Shown: positions 1-7,968 of the stretch, in pieces
How positions within the stretch are numbered: position 1 is the first letter of the stretch
Layout of the letters: the number at the start of each line of letters is the position of its first letter
From: CAYWVR01 sp964461715
GTDB taxonomy: Bacteria > Planctomycetota > Phycisphaerae > FEN-1346
NCBI GenBank assembly: GCA_964461715.1
Contig: CAYWVR010000038.1
Location: forward strand, 1-30,887
DNA length: 30,887 bases
Direction of reading: 5' to 3'
Position numbers and translations under genes: made by a program
The notes under the pieces: model-generated
What the model was told of the DNA's origin: nothing
Database searches by the model: none
The model's input: the letters and a program-made list of their open reading frames with translations, nothing else

Positions 1-104
1 CCGCCCCCGGGCCCGGTTCGACGGATGCCGGACCGGGCGGCACGGGCGGCTTGACCGCCAGTGTTCAGGCCTTGCCCGTTCGCAGCCTTGGCGAACGAGG
101 GTTC

Positions 105-270
105 TCCCGCCAGGCGCTCCTGGAGTTCAAGCGCCTCTACAACGAACACTGGATCCTGGAGCGCCTCGGCTACCGCACCCCGGCCCAGACCCGAAAAGAG
201 GCTTGCTCCACGCTGGAGGTTGCGGCATGATTACCGGCAACGAAGTGTCCAAGAAACCGAGGGCGGTACA
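105..270 (+). mobile_element. Left partial IS copy: 3' end of an IS3/IS481-type transposase
   Basis: This is the last 40 or so codons of an integrase-core (rve) transposase, ending at a TGA at 228-230, plus the non-coding IS end up to GGGCGGTACA at 261-270. The encoded tail reads RQALLEFKRLYNEHW and later GYRTPAQTRK, the usual C-terminus of IS3/IS481-type enzymes. The same stretch recurs in inverted orientation at 1649-1811, with about eight mismatches over 163 bases by eye. Homology stops abruptly near 105, so this copy is truncated and cannot encode an active enzyme. The shared outer end, CA here and TG at the other copy, fits the TG...CA termini of this class. Confidence 0.8.
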
Positions 271-345
271 CACCGTGCCTGCTGCAATGGCACTCGCGAT
301 CCAGGCTGGTGGATGGCAACTGAACCGAATTGTGGGAGTCAGAGG

Positions 346-1539
346 ATGCCGGGTGCACGGACTCTACTGGCGCCCTTGCCTCAGTTTGACGTGCCTGAGG
401 ACTGGGCCGGTTGCGATTTGGGGGCAAGGTTTCGGATCCAACCGCTGACCCCACCAACGCGCGCAGCGCTCATCGAATCGGCCAAGAGGCAAGAGGGTTG
501 CTCGGACGACGTGCTTATGGTTATCGCTGAGTCGAATTCTGTTGCCTTGGTGCCAGTACCCAAGTCCGACGCGCTTCCCAAGGCATTCGCCGCTTCTTTC
601 TACAGACGGGTGGCTGATGCCATGCTGCGCGGAGTCATCGACTGCTGCCGCCTGTTCGGGTCTGTGCCGGACAGCTACCGTTACTCGTGCTGGTTTTTGG
701 CAAGCGGGAAATACACGGAGATCGACCTCGAAGGGGTCGTTCCCACCGACCCGACCTGGGCGGACCCAATTCAGCCCTTTGTGCCCCCCAAGCCCGAAGA
801 TGCATCGGACCCGCTTGAGAGCGTGTCGCAGCATTGGGACAAGTTGAGGGACGTGTGTGGGGTGGAGCAGGTCGTTGCAACATTCGCTAGCGAGAAGAAG
901 GGCAATGGCTATCTCAAGGCCGGCAACGCAGAGGTCAAGCGCCGTACGGCGAATCTTGCGCGTGCGCGTGCCGAGGAACTCCAGTCAGCAGGCCAGCCAA
1001 TACCCACGTTTAAGGCGCCGCGCGCAATCAGTATAAAATGGTTTTTTGAGGGTTTTTTCCGGGCATACTTGAAGGAGCTTGAGAAAGTCGAGGAGCGCAG
1101 GCGCGCTAACGCTTCCCGTCTTGTAAGGGCCTTCTGGATCTTCGCCGATTCGTTCCGCGTGCGAGACCCCTATGACTACGTCGCGCTCACCATTTGCCTG
1201 GAGACACTGCTGGGCCACGAGAGGACGGAACTGACCTTCCAGTTGGCATCCAGGACAGCTTGGTTGCTGGCTCCTTCCGACGCGAAGGCTCGATCACGGT
1301 TCTTCAGGCAAATTAAGGATCTTTACAATTTTCGCGGCCAGATTGTGCACGGATCAAAGTACAGCGTTTCGACGCTTACACGTAAACGGGCATCTCTGCT
1401 TACCATTATGCGTCGCGTGTTTGAAGCCATTCTGTCAAACCGTAGCCTCTTCACAGCATTTGCGGGGACAGACAGCAAGAGCTACGACAGCATGCTCCAT
1501 CGCATATCTCTGGGGGACGTGCCCGACGCACCGCCGTAG
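346..1539 (+). CDS. HEPN-domain (Apea-like) protein, putative ribonuclease, IS-flanked cargo
   Basis: The product is about 397 residues. The N-terminal two thirds match nothing I recognise. The C-terminal part is helical and carries YNFRGQIVHGS, in which R330 and H335 form an R-x4-H motif. It is preceded by an ALTICLETLLG helix, as in Apea-like HEPN domains. HEPN proteins with this motif are often RNases in anti-phage or toxin systems; that role is inferred here. The reading frame is open from 61, but its first part is a shadow of the IS remnant. ATG 346 was chosen because a GGGAG sits eight bases upstream; ATG 313 is the alternative. AT-rich runs and relaxed codon use (for example around 1030-1070) contrast with the GC-rich neighbours and suggest transfer. 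No partner gene lies inside the flanking IS ends. Confidence 0.65.
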   Translation: MPGARTLLAPLPQFDVPEDWAGCDLGARFRIQPLTPPTRAALIESAKRQEGCSDDVLMVIAESNSVALVPVPKSDALPKAFAASFYRRVADAMLRGVIDCCRLFGSVPDSYRYSCWFLASGKYTEIDLEGVVPTDPTWADPIQPFVPPKPEDASDPLESVSQHWDKLRDVCGVEQVVATFASEKKGNGYLKAGNAEVKRRTANLARARAEELQSAGQPIPTFKAPRAISIKWFFEGFFRAYLKELEKVEERRRANASRLVRAFWIFADSFRVRDPYDYVALTICLETLLGHERTELTFQLASRTAWLLAPSDAKARSRFFRQIKDLYNFRGQIVHGSKYSVSTLTRKRASLLTIMRRVFEAILSNRSLFTAFAGTDSKSYDSMLHRISLGDVPDAPP

Positions 1540-1648
1540 GCGCGTCTTTTACCTGCGCAGCGTACCGGTTGGCGCTGGCATGTGCGCGGTGAACCCACAG
1601 ATTGGGCGGGGGCTCTGTGTCCCGACTTGCGGGGTCGCGAGTGGCCTT

Positions 1649-1930
1649 TGTACCGCCCTCGGTTTCTTGGATACTTCGTTGCCGGTAATCATGCCGCGAC
1701 CTCCAGCGTCAAGCAAGCATCTTTTCGGGTCTGGGCCGGGGTGCGGTAGCCGAGACGCTCCAGGATCCAGTGTTCGTTGTAGAGGCGTTTGAACTCCAGA
1801 AGCGCCTGGCGGAGGTGCTCGACGGTCTCGAAGGTGCGGACCCGGAGGAGGTTTTCCTTGAGGGTCCGGATGAACCGTTCGGCGCCGCCGTTGCCTTCGG
1901 GTTCGCGGACGAAGGCGGGAGACCGCGCGG
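1649..1930 (-). pseudogene. Right partial IS copy: IS3/IS481-type transposase C-terminal fragment
   Basis: The minus strand encodes about 80 residues of a DDE integrase-core transposase, from SPAFVREPEGNGGAERF (the E of GGAERF being the third catalytic acid) to the TGA at 1689-1691. The IS end follows, out to TGTACCGCCC beginning at 1649. The sequence upstream of about 1930 no longer resembles a transposase, so the N-terminus and the two catalytic aspartates are missing. This copy is the inverted partner of 105-270, and the interval between them holds the HEPN gene. The copies differ at several sites, which argues against a purely artefactual duplication of one read set. Confidence 0.75.
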
Positions 1931-2020
1931 CGCAGCGGCGACCGCGCCTTTTACCACCTCTTCCTGTATTTCGCGCAAAAAGGCGCCGCGGCGGGCGGGG
2001 CAAAAGTCGAGCGGGGGGAT

Positions 2021-2060
2021 TTTTCGGGCGGGGTGGGGCCCCGATTGCGCCGCCCGAAAA
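2021..2060. repeat. Inverted repeat, 11-bp perfect stem
   Basis: TTTTCGGGCGG at 2021-2031 pairs perfectly with CCGCCCGAAAA at 2050-2060 across an 18-base spacer that itself contains GGGGCCCC. The T run is on the 5' side and the A run on the 3' side on both strands, so it is not a standard intrinsic terminator. It sits in a G-rich, gene-free stretch beside the IS remnant. Confidence 0.6.
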
Positions 2061-2187
2061 CGGGGGGTGTTCGGCCGGGGAACGATCACTTTCGGCGGCC
2101 GCATATTACCCAGCTTGCCAAAAACCTTGCCTATCTTGACATTGGTGCCCGAGGCATCTACGCATGGGGGTAACGCTGGCGCGAGGC

Positions 2188-2271
2188 GAAATTCGGGGGG
2201 TCGAATTTCCCCGTGAAACGATTCACGAGACCGGAGCGAGTCGCCGAGGGGCCGTGATTCGCTTCACGGGG
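2188..2271. repeat. Two adjacent palindromes downstream of the repeat-protein gene
   Basis: A short hairpin (GAAATTCG at 2188-2195 with CGAATTTC at 2202-2209) abuts a longer imperfect palindrome. In the longer one, the 19-base arm at 2209-2227 pairs with 2253-2271 at 17 of 19 positions. The pair lies 20-100 bases beyond the stop of the minus-strand gene at 2293. It could end or stabilise that transcript, but there is no clear U tract. The rest of 1930-2292 holds no gene that I can support. Confidence 0.6.
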
Positions 2272-2292
2272 AGGCCGGAAGGGGCCTCCGCC

Positions 2293-3906
2293 CTACCGCA
2301 CCTGCCCCCCGAGTTTCGCGCTCTTCGTCAGGATGTCCCGCCCCTCGTGCGTGCCGCGCCAGAAGCCGAGGAGGCGGTCGCCGTCGACGATGGCCTCGAA
2401 GCGGAAGACGTACCGGCCGCCCTGGACGGCGTCGGACTCGAGATCGAAGGCGACGGAGCCGGTCAGCCGGTCGCCGTCGAGACGAAGGTCGGAGTCGGTC
2501 ACCTTCGCGTCGAAAATCGTCCGGTCATGCGGGTTGTGGACCACGACCTCGGTCACCTTGCCGCCTGCGAGGGCGAAGCGGACGTGGGCGTGGTTGACGG
2601 CGTGGGCCTCCCGCTTGGGCGCAGCCCCTTTGACGAGCGAGTAGCCGAGCTCGAGCGTGACCTCTGCGAGGTCCTCCCTCTTGGGCGGCACGACCGGCTC
2701 ACGCTTCGGCCTGAGGCTCCCCGTCACGGTCCCCTCGACCTTGCGGCCGCGGTCCTCGCCGGTGAACGTGCCGGTGACGGCGTCGTCCACGATGGCGGCA
2801 TCGATCTCGTAGGGGAGATCGAACCGCTCGGGCGGCTTGTAGCAGTCCGGGACGATCGAGACGACGACCTTCCCGCGCAGCCGCCGCCCGTCGAGCCGGA
2901 GACCCGAGGCGTCGAGGTCGTGCGGCTGATGGTTGTAGCCGCTCGCGTAGGCCAGGCCGTTGACGAGCCCGTCGTCGGCCAGGCTCAGGCTCAGAAGCAC
3001 CGGCCCCTCCTTCATCGCATCGTGCAGCCGCAGCGTCGCCAGGCTCCGCGTCGGGTCGGGCGGCGGGCCGAAGTCCAGCGTCCCGGCGAACCGAAGCCCC
3101 TCGCCCCGGTGCTCTTCGCCCACGGTCACGTCGTACGTGCCGCCGACGACGTCGCCGATGACCCTCCCGCGCAGCGTGTAGCGATGCAGCTCGACCGGCG
3201 CCGGGGCGTGCTTGTCGCCCTGCCCGCCGTAATCGACGCGGGCCGTGAACGTGCCGGCGAAGTCGTTGCCGCGGACCGCCAGGTCGCACGCCTCGACGAT
3301 GGCCGAGTAGCGGCGGTAGTCGGGGACGATGGTCTCGAACCTCGGCCGGACGCATCGGCCGTCCTTGACGCGGGCGATGAGATTCATGTCGAGGGCGTAC
3401 TTCCAGCTCGATCCGCGGGCCATATAGAGCCGATGCAGGGCCCCGAGCAGCCGGGCCTTCAAGCCGAAGGGCCGCGCGTAATCCGGCCGTGTCGAGACGG
3501 TCCCGCCGACGACCCCTCGACGCGCCTCGCCGCCCCATGTCCCCTCGTACGTCCCCTTGACCTCGTCCCCCGCGATTCGGGCCTCGATTTGGAACGCGCA
3601 CGCAACGGGGTTCCCGTCCTTGGGGAGGTAGTTGTCGGGATGGACGGTGATCTTGACCGTCCCCGCGACGGCGTCGCCCGACCGCTTGAGGTCCGAGGCG
3701 TCGCCGTCGTGCACGACGGCGTTGTAGCCCGTCGCGAATGCCGCCCGCACCTCCTCGCTCACGGCATCGAGATGGACCTTGAGCGGCTTCCCTTCCCCCG
3801 CCGCCCCCTCCAGCTCCAGGACGATCACGCGGCCCTGCTCGGCCGCGACGGCCGGAAGTGCAACGAGCACGAGACCCAACAGGAATGCAGCAGCGCGGAT
3901 GGTCAT
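2293..3906 (-). CDS. Secreted protein with four tandem beta-rich repeat units, unknown function
   Basis: The product is 537 residues. It opens with a signal peptide (MTIRAAAFLLGLVLVALPAVAA). The mature part reads as four related units of about 110-130 residues, at roughly 25-140, 150-280, 285-400 and 410-530. Units one and three are the clearest: each has GYN...HD..DAS.L, then G.V.V...PD.Y.P, then an acidic G.(F/Y).G segment and a closing G.V.G. Units two and four are more divergent. The pattern suggests repeated beta sandwiches or beta barrels exported to the periplasm or surface. No catalytic motif, lipobox or sorting signal is visible. GGGAG sits about eight bases before the chosen ATG. 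It is divergent from transketolase and separated by 239 bases. I do not recognise the family. Confidence 0.8.
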   Translation of the reverse strand: MTIRAAAFLLGLVLVALPAVAAEQGRVIVLELEGAAGEGKPLKVHLDAVSEEVRAAFATGYNAVVHDGDASDLKRSGDAVAGTVKITVHPDNYLPKDGNPVACAFQIEARIAGDEVKGTYEGTWGGEARRGVVGGTVSTRPDYARPFGLKARLLGALHRLYMARGSSWKYALDMNLIARVKDGRCVRPRFETIVPDYRRYSAIVEACDLAVRGNDFAGTFTARVDYGGQGDKHAPAPVELHRYTLRGRVIGDVVGGTYDVTVGEEHRGEGLRFAGTLDFGPPPDPTRSLATLRLHDAMKEGPVLLSLSLADDGLVNGLAYASGYNHQPHDLDASGLRLDGRRLRGKVVVSIVPDCYKPPERFDLPYEIDAAIVDDAVTGTFTGEDRGRKVEGTVTGSLRPKREPVVPPKREDLAEVTLELGYSLVKGAAPKREAHAVNHAHVRFALAGGKVTEVVVHNPHDRTIFDAKVTDSDLRLDGDRLTGSVAFDLESDAVQGGRYVFRFEAIVDGDRLLGFWRGTHEGRDILTKSAKLGGQVR

Positions 3907-4005
3907 CGGACGGCTCCCTCTCGTCGTGGGGTGCCCTTCTTAAACACGCCGCGGGGGGTTGGGTATCGCAAAGGTGTTTCACGCTGTACCCAGTCCGGTT
4001 TTTCA

Positions 4006-4035
4006 TTGACGAGCCGCCGGGGAGTTTGGTAAATA
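4006..4035 (+). promoter_or_regulatory. Possible sigma70-type promoter for transketolase
   Basis: TTGACG at 4006-4011 (5 of 6 to the -35 consensus) is followed 17-18 bases later by an AT-rich GTAAATA (4029-4035) that only weakly fits a -10 box. It lies about 110 bases before the transketolase start, in the divergent intergenic region. Sequence match only. Confidence 0.3.
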
Positions 4036-4145
4036 GGCCCACCGGCAACCAGGCCGACGCCGATTTCGGGCAAACCTCGCCTTGGCCGGGGTTTGCCCGC
4101 GTGACTATTTGGGAAACGAAACCCCTGCCCCCGAAGGAGGGTCCG

Positions 4146-6086
4146 ATGAGCAGCTTCGCCGACGCCGTCCGCTACAAGGCCATCGAACTCGGACGCCACT
4201 GTGTCCGCATGACCGCCGAGGCGGGCTCGGGGCACCCGAGCTCGGGCCTCAGCCTCGCGCACCTGACGACGGTCCTCATGTACCACACGATGCGGTACGA
4301 CGCGGCCAATCCGTGGAACCCGCGGAGCGACCGCCTCGTCCTCTCCGAGGGCCACGCTGTTCCCATCATCTATGCCGCCTACGCCGACCTCGGCGGCGTG
4401 GTGGGCGCGAGCCCGGAGGCGGCCAAGAAGCTGACGGTCGAGGACCTCTGGCGCCTCCGCGACATCGCCAGCCTCCTCGACGGCCACCCGAACCCGGCCA
4501 TCGGCTTCCCGTTCTTCGACGCGGCCACGGGATCGCTGGGCCAGGGCGTGAGTGTCGGGGCGGGAGTGGCGCTGGCGGCCCGGATGGACGGCCTCGACAA
4601 GCAGGTCTACGTCCTCTGCGGCGACGGCGAGAGTCGCGAGGGCCAGATCTGGGAGGCCCTCGACTTCATCGCCGACCACCGCCTGGCGAACGTCCACGTC
4701 ATCTTCAACTGCAACGGCATGGGCCAGTCCGACTACGTCTCCGACCAGCAAAGCGCCGAGACCCTCGCCCGCAAGGTCGACGCCTACGGCCTCGTGCCCC
4801 TGGTGATCGACGGCCACGATCCCGACGCCATCCGCAAGGCCCTGGCGCCGGACGCGTCGAGGGACAAACCGGCGGTCGTCATCGCCCGGACGACGAAGGG
4901 CTGGGGCATCTCGAAGCTCCAGGAGGTCGGGTACCACGGCAAGCCGCTGACGGAAGACGAGGTGGCCGAGGCCCTCGAGGATTTGGCCCTGCCCGAGGAG
5001 AAGCCCGACTTCACCCTCTGCCCGCCCATGCCGGAGGGCGAAACGCCCGAGCCGCCCGGGGCCCCGCGCGGCCTGGCGGACCCCGACTGGAAGACCATCA
5101 CGAAGGGCACGAAGTTCGCCTCGTCGGTCGAGAAGCGGGCCTTCGCGACGCGTCACGCGTTCGGCCTCGCGCTCGATGCCCTCGGCCAAGGCTCGGAGCG
5201 GGTCGTCGCCCTCGACGCCGACGTCTCGAACTCGACCTTCTCGGAGATCTTCGGCAAGGCCGAGCCCGACCGCTTCGTCGAGTGCCGCATCGCCGAGCAG
5301 AACATGATCAGCGTGGCCGCCGGCCTGGCCGCCGGGGGCAAGGTGCCCTTCGCCAACAGCTTCGGCAAGTTCTTCGTGCGGGCCTACGACCAGATCGAGA
5401 TGGCCGCCTACACTTGCGCCAACCTGAAGATCGTCGGCAGCCACACGGGCGTCAGCCTCGGGGCCGACGGGCCCAGCCAGATGGCCGTCGTGGACGCGGC
5501 GTTCTTCGGGGCCCTCTCGAGCGTCGAGACGCCAAAGGGGTGGCCGGGGGTCGTCGTCCTCAATCCCTGCGACGCCACGAGCACCTGGAAGCTGGCGAGC
5601 CTGATGGCGACCCATCCGGGCATGGCCTACCTCAGGACGATGCGGCCCGCCACGCCGATGCTGTACGAGGCAGACGAGCCTTTCGATCTGCTGGGTCAGA
5701 AGGTGCTCCGCGAGGGCGCGGACCTGATGATCGTCGCCTGGGGGTATCTGCTGCATGAGGCCCTGGCGACCGCGAAAGCCCTGGAGAGCGAGGGCATCCG
5801 CTGCGGCGTGGTGGACGCCTACAGCCTCCCGCTCGCCGACGACTTCCTCGACGCCATCGGCGCCGACGACGGCACGACGATCCTGGTGATCGAGGACAAC
5901 TACGCGGGCGGGCTGGGCAGCCAGGTCGCGACGGCGGCCGGGAAGCGGGGCGGCATCCGCGTCGACACTATGACGCCGCGCCTCATGCCCAAGTCCGGCA
6001 AGTCGGCCGAAGACATCCTCGAGTACGTCGGCCTCGGCAGCGACGACGTCCGCGCGCGGGTGCGGAAACTGGTGGGACAAGGCTAG
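4146..6086 (+). CDS. tkt: Transketolase
   Basis: Thiamine-diphosphate enzyme of the non-oxidative pentose phosphate pathway, which transfers two-carbon ketol units between sugar phosphates. The 646-residue length is typical of a single-chain transketolase. The N-terminal ThDP-binding domain has SGHPSSG and the GDG motif (G159-D160-G161) with the matching FNCN about 28 residues later. The central Pyr domain has RIAEQNM, in which E384 is the expected catalytic glutamate. The C-terminal domain ends near residue 646. The frame is open upstream, but ATG 4146 has a strong AAGGAGG at 4134-4140. It stands 97 bases before guaB on the same strand, so the two may be cotranscribed. Confidence 0.96.
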   Translation: MSSFADAVRYKAIELGRHCVRMTAEAGSGHPSSGLSLAHLTTVLMYHTMRYDAANPWNPRSDRLVLSEGHAVPIIYAAYADLGGVVGASPEAAKKLTVEDLWRLRDIASLLDGHPNPAIGFPFFDAATGSLGQGVSVGAGVALAARMDGLDKQVYVLCGDGESREGQIWEALDFIADHRLANVHVIFNCNGMGQSDYVSDQQSAETLARKVDAYGLVPLVIDGHDPDAIRKALAPDASRDKPAVVIARTTKGWGISKLQEVGYHGKPLTEDEVAEALEDLALPEEKPDFTLCPPMPEGETPEPPGAPRGLADPDWKTITKGTKFASSVEKRAFATRHAFGLALDALGQGSERVVALDADVSNSTFSEIFGKAEPDRFVECRIAEQNMISVAAGLAAGGKVPFANSFGKFFVRAYDQIEMAAYTCANLKIVGSHTGVSLGADGPSQMAVVDAAFFGALSSVETPKGWPGVVVLNPCDATSTWKLASLMATHPGMAYLRTMRPATPMLYEADEPFDLLGQKVLREGADLMIVAWGYLLHEALATAKALESEGIRCGVVDAYSLPLADDFLDAIGADDGTTILVIEDNYAGGLGSQVATAAGKRGGIRVDTMTPRLMPKSGKSAEDILEYVGLGSDDVRARVRKLVGQG

Positions 6087-6126
6087 AGAACCCGGGCTCG
6101 GGCGGGCCACGGGCCACGGGAGGGAT

Positions 6127-6148
6127 CCCCGGGCCGCAGGGCCCGGGG
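6127..6148 (+). other. GC-rich hairpin between tkt and guaB
   Basis: CCCCGGGCC (6127-6135) pairs perfectly with GGCCCGGGG (6140-6148) around a four-base loop. There is no T run, so termination is uncertain. It may instead separate or stabilise mRNA segments in the tkt-guaB interval. Confidence 0.4.
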
Positions 6149-6183
6149 CGAAACACGACCAGGCCCCGGGAGACGCCACGCCT

Positions 6184-7668
6184 ATGCCCCTCACGGACCG
6201 CATCGTCACCGAAGGCATCACCTTCGACGACGTCCTCCTCGTGCCTGCCTACAGCGACTTCGTCCCGCGCGACGTGGACACCTCCACCCGGTTTACGCGC
6301 GACATCCGCATCAACGTGCCCGTCGCGAGCGCGGCCATGGACACGGTGACGGAGGCGGCCTTGGCCATCGCCCTGGCCCAGGAGGGCGGCCTCGGCGTTA
6401 TCCACAAGAACCTCTCCGTCGACGACCAGTGCCGCGAGGTCGAGAAGGTCAAACGCTCCGCCAACGGCGTCATCCTCGACCCCGTGACCATGGGCCCGGA
6501 CGAGCGCGTGGCCGAGGCCCGCCGCGTCATGGACACGAACAACATCTCCGGCATCCCGATCATCGTCGACCGCGAGCTGGTGGGCATCCTGACCCGGCGG
6601 GACCTGAAGTTCCTGGAGGACCCCGAGGTCGCCATCCGCGCGGTCATGACCCACGAGGGCCTCATCACGGCCCACCCGGAGACGAACCTCGAGGAGGCCG
6701 AGCGCATCCTCCTGAAAAACAAGATCGAGAAGCTGCCCCTCGTGGACGAGCACGGGCGGTTGGTGGGCCTGATTACGATCAAGGACGTCGAGAAGCTCCA
6801 CCAGTTCCCCCTCGCCTGCCGCGACGAGCGGGGACGCCTGCGCGTCGGGGCCGCCGTCGGCGTCCACGACTACGACCGGGCCGACCGGCTCATCGCCGAG
6901 GGCGTCGACGTCCTCGTCGTCGACACTGCCCACGGCCACTCCGCCAACGTCATCGAGACCGTCAAGGCGCTGCGGAAGCGATCGAATCTCCAGCTCATCG
7001 CCGGGAACATCGCCACAGGCGAGGCCGCGGCCGACCTGATCCAGGCGGGCGTCGACGCCGTCAAGGTCGGCATCGGGCCGGGCTCGATCTGCACGACGCG
7101 GATCGTCAGCGGCGTGGGCGTGCCCCAGATCAGCGCCGTCGCCGCCTGTGCCACCGAGGCCAACCGGGCCGACGTCCCCGTCATCGCGGACGGAGGGGTG
7201 CGGCACTCGGGGGACATCACGAAGGCGCTGGCGGCGGGGGCGTCGAGTGTCATGCTGGGCAGCCTCCTGGCGGGCCTGGAGGAGGCGCCGGGCGACCTCG
7301 TTCTCTACATGGGCCGAACTTTCAAGGCGTACCGCGGCATGGGATCGCTGGGGGCCATGGTCCAGGGCTCGGCCGACCGCTACAGCCAGGCCGAGGCCCG
7401 GATGCGCGGCGAGAAGCTCGTGCCGGAAGGCGTCGAGGGACGCGTCCCCTACCGCGGCCACCTGGCCGACTTCATCTACCAGCTCGTCGGCGGCGTGCGG
7501 GCCGGGATGGGCTACTGCGGCTGCCGCACCATCGACGAGCTGCGAAGCGCCACCCGCTTCATCCGCGTCTCGCAGGCCAGCGCCACCGAGGGCCACCCGC
7601 ACGACATCTCCATCACCAAGGAGGCCCCGAACTACAGTCTCCCGCCGTCCAGCCAATCGGATTACTAG
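6184..7668 (+). CDS. guaB: Inosine-5'-monophosphate dehydrogenase
   Basis: Oxidises IMP to XMP with NAD, the committed step to guanine nucleotides. The 494 residues match the usual size. The TIM-barrel core starts with GITFDDVLLVPAYSDF and is interrupted by a tandem CBS (Bateman) pair at about residues 95-215. The active-site loop GPGSICTTR puts the catalytic cysteine at C303. The phosphate-binding IADGGVRHSGD and the flap segment GYCGCRTIDEL are present. ATG 6184 has a GGGAG about 11 bases upstream and gives the canonical N-terminus. Adenine-nucleotide control through the CBS pair is known for the family and is not visible here. Confidence 0.97.
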   Translation: MPLTDRIVTEGITFDDVLLVPAYSDFVPRDVDTSTRFTRDIRINVPVASAAMDTVTEAALAIALAQEGGLGVIHKNLSVDDQCREVEKVKRSANGVILDPVTMGPDERVAEARRVMDTNNISGIPIIVDRELVGILTRRDLKFLEDPEVAIRAVMTHEGLITAHPETNLEEAERILLKNKIEKLPLVDEHGRLVGLITIKDVEKLHQFPLACRDERGRLRVGAAVGVHDYDRADRLIAEGVDVLVVDTAHGHSANVIETVKALRKRSNLQLIAGNIATGEAAADLIQAGVDAVKVGIGPGSICTTRIVSGVGVPQISAVAACATEANRADVPVIADGGVRHSGDITKALAAGASSVMLGSLLAGLEEAPGDLVLYMGRTFKAYRGMGSLGAMVQGSADRYSQAEARMRGEKLVPEGVEGRVPYRGHLADFIYQLVGGVRAGMGYCGCRTIDELRSATRFIRVSQASATEGHPHDISITKEAPNYSLPPSSQSDY

Positions 7669-7935
7669 GCAGACGCCGGGAAGGGCTCGGCCTCGTTCTG
7701 TCCGAAGTGCGGTACGCCAAACGGCGAGTCGGCCTTGCCGACGACGACGGCCGACCGCCGCCCGACCCGCCGGACGACGGGGAGCAGGGACGCATCGGCT
7801 CGGCCAAGGCCCGGGAGCACCGCAACCGGGGCGAGTACGGGAAGGCCCTGGAAACGAACCACAAGGCCCGGACCGGGTGCCGGTTGGGGTTCTGGCTGGG
7901 CCTTTTGATCTGGGGCGGCCTGCGGGTGGGTCCGT
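7669..7935 (+). pseudogene. Decayed zinc-ribbon / CD225-like (dispanin) membrane protein
   Basis: No intact gene is present between guaB and the DUF2752 gene, but two protein-like pieces survive in different frames. Directly after the guaB stop, and in its frame, lies FCPKCGTPNGESA, a zinc-ribbon knuckle (TGT at 7699, TGC at 7708). After a frame change, 7791-7927 reads AKAREHRNRGEYGKALETNH and then KARTGCRLGFWLGLL. This resembles the C-terminal half of bacterial CD225/dispanin proteins, with their GDY.GAL...KAR.W pattern and following membrane helix. The first membrane helix and any start codon are missing. Zinc-ribbon CD225 genes are, to my knowledge, common neighbours of DUF2752 genes, which supports the reading. 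The antisense frames here have no recognisable product. Confidence 0.4.
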
Positions 7936-7968
7936 GTATCCTTGGAAACCCCGAGGGGGCCGTCCCGC

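Noticed and set aside
61..345. N-terminal extension of the HEPN ORF
   Set aside because: The frame runs out of phase through the IS remnant and encodes low-complexity residues, so the start was moved to 346.
2136..2164. Perfect TTGACA at 2136-2141 as a promoter
   Set aside because: No good -10 box at 16-18 bases, and no plus-strand gene follows.
2164..4032. Long plus-strand open frame of about 620 codons
   Set aside because: It is the complement of the signal-peptide-bearing repeat protein on the minus strand, has no recognisable domain, and is explained by high GC.
3903..6221. Long minus-strand open frame opposite transketolase
   Set aside because: Antisense shadow of a clear transketolase gene; the composition is His/Arg/Gly/Asp-rich with no motif.
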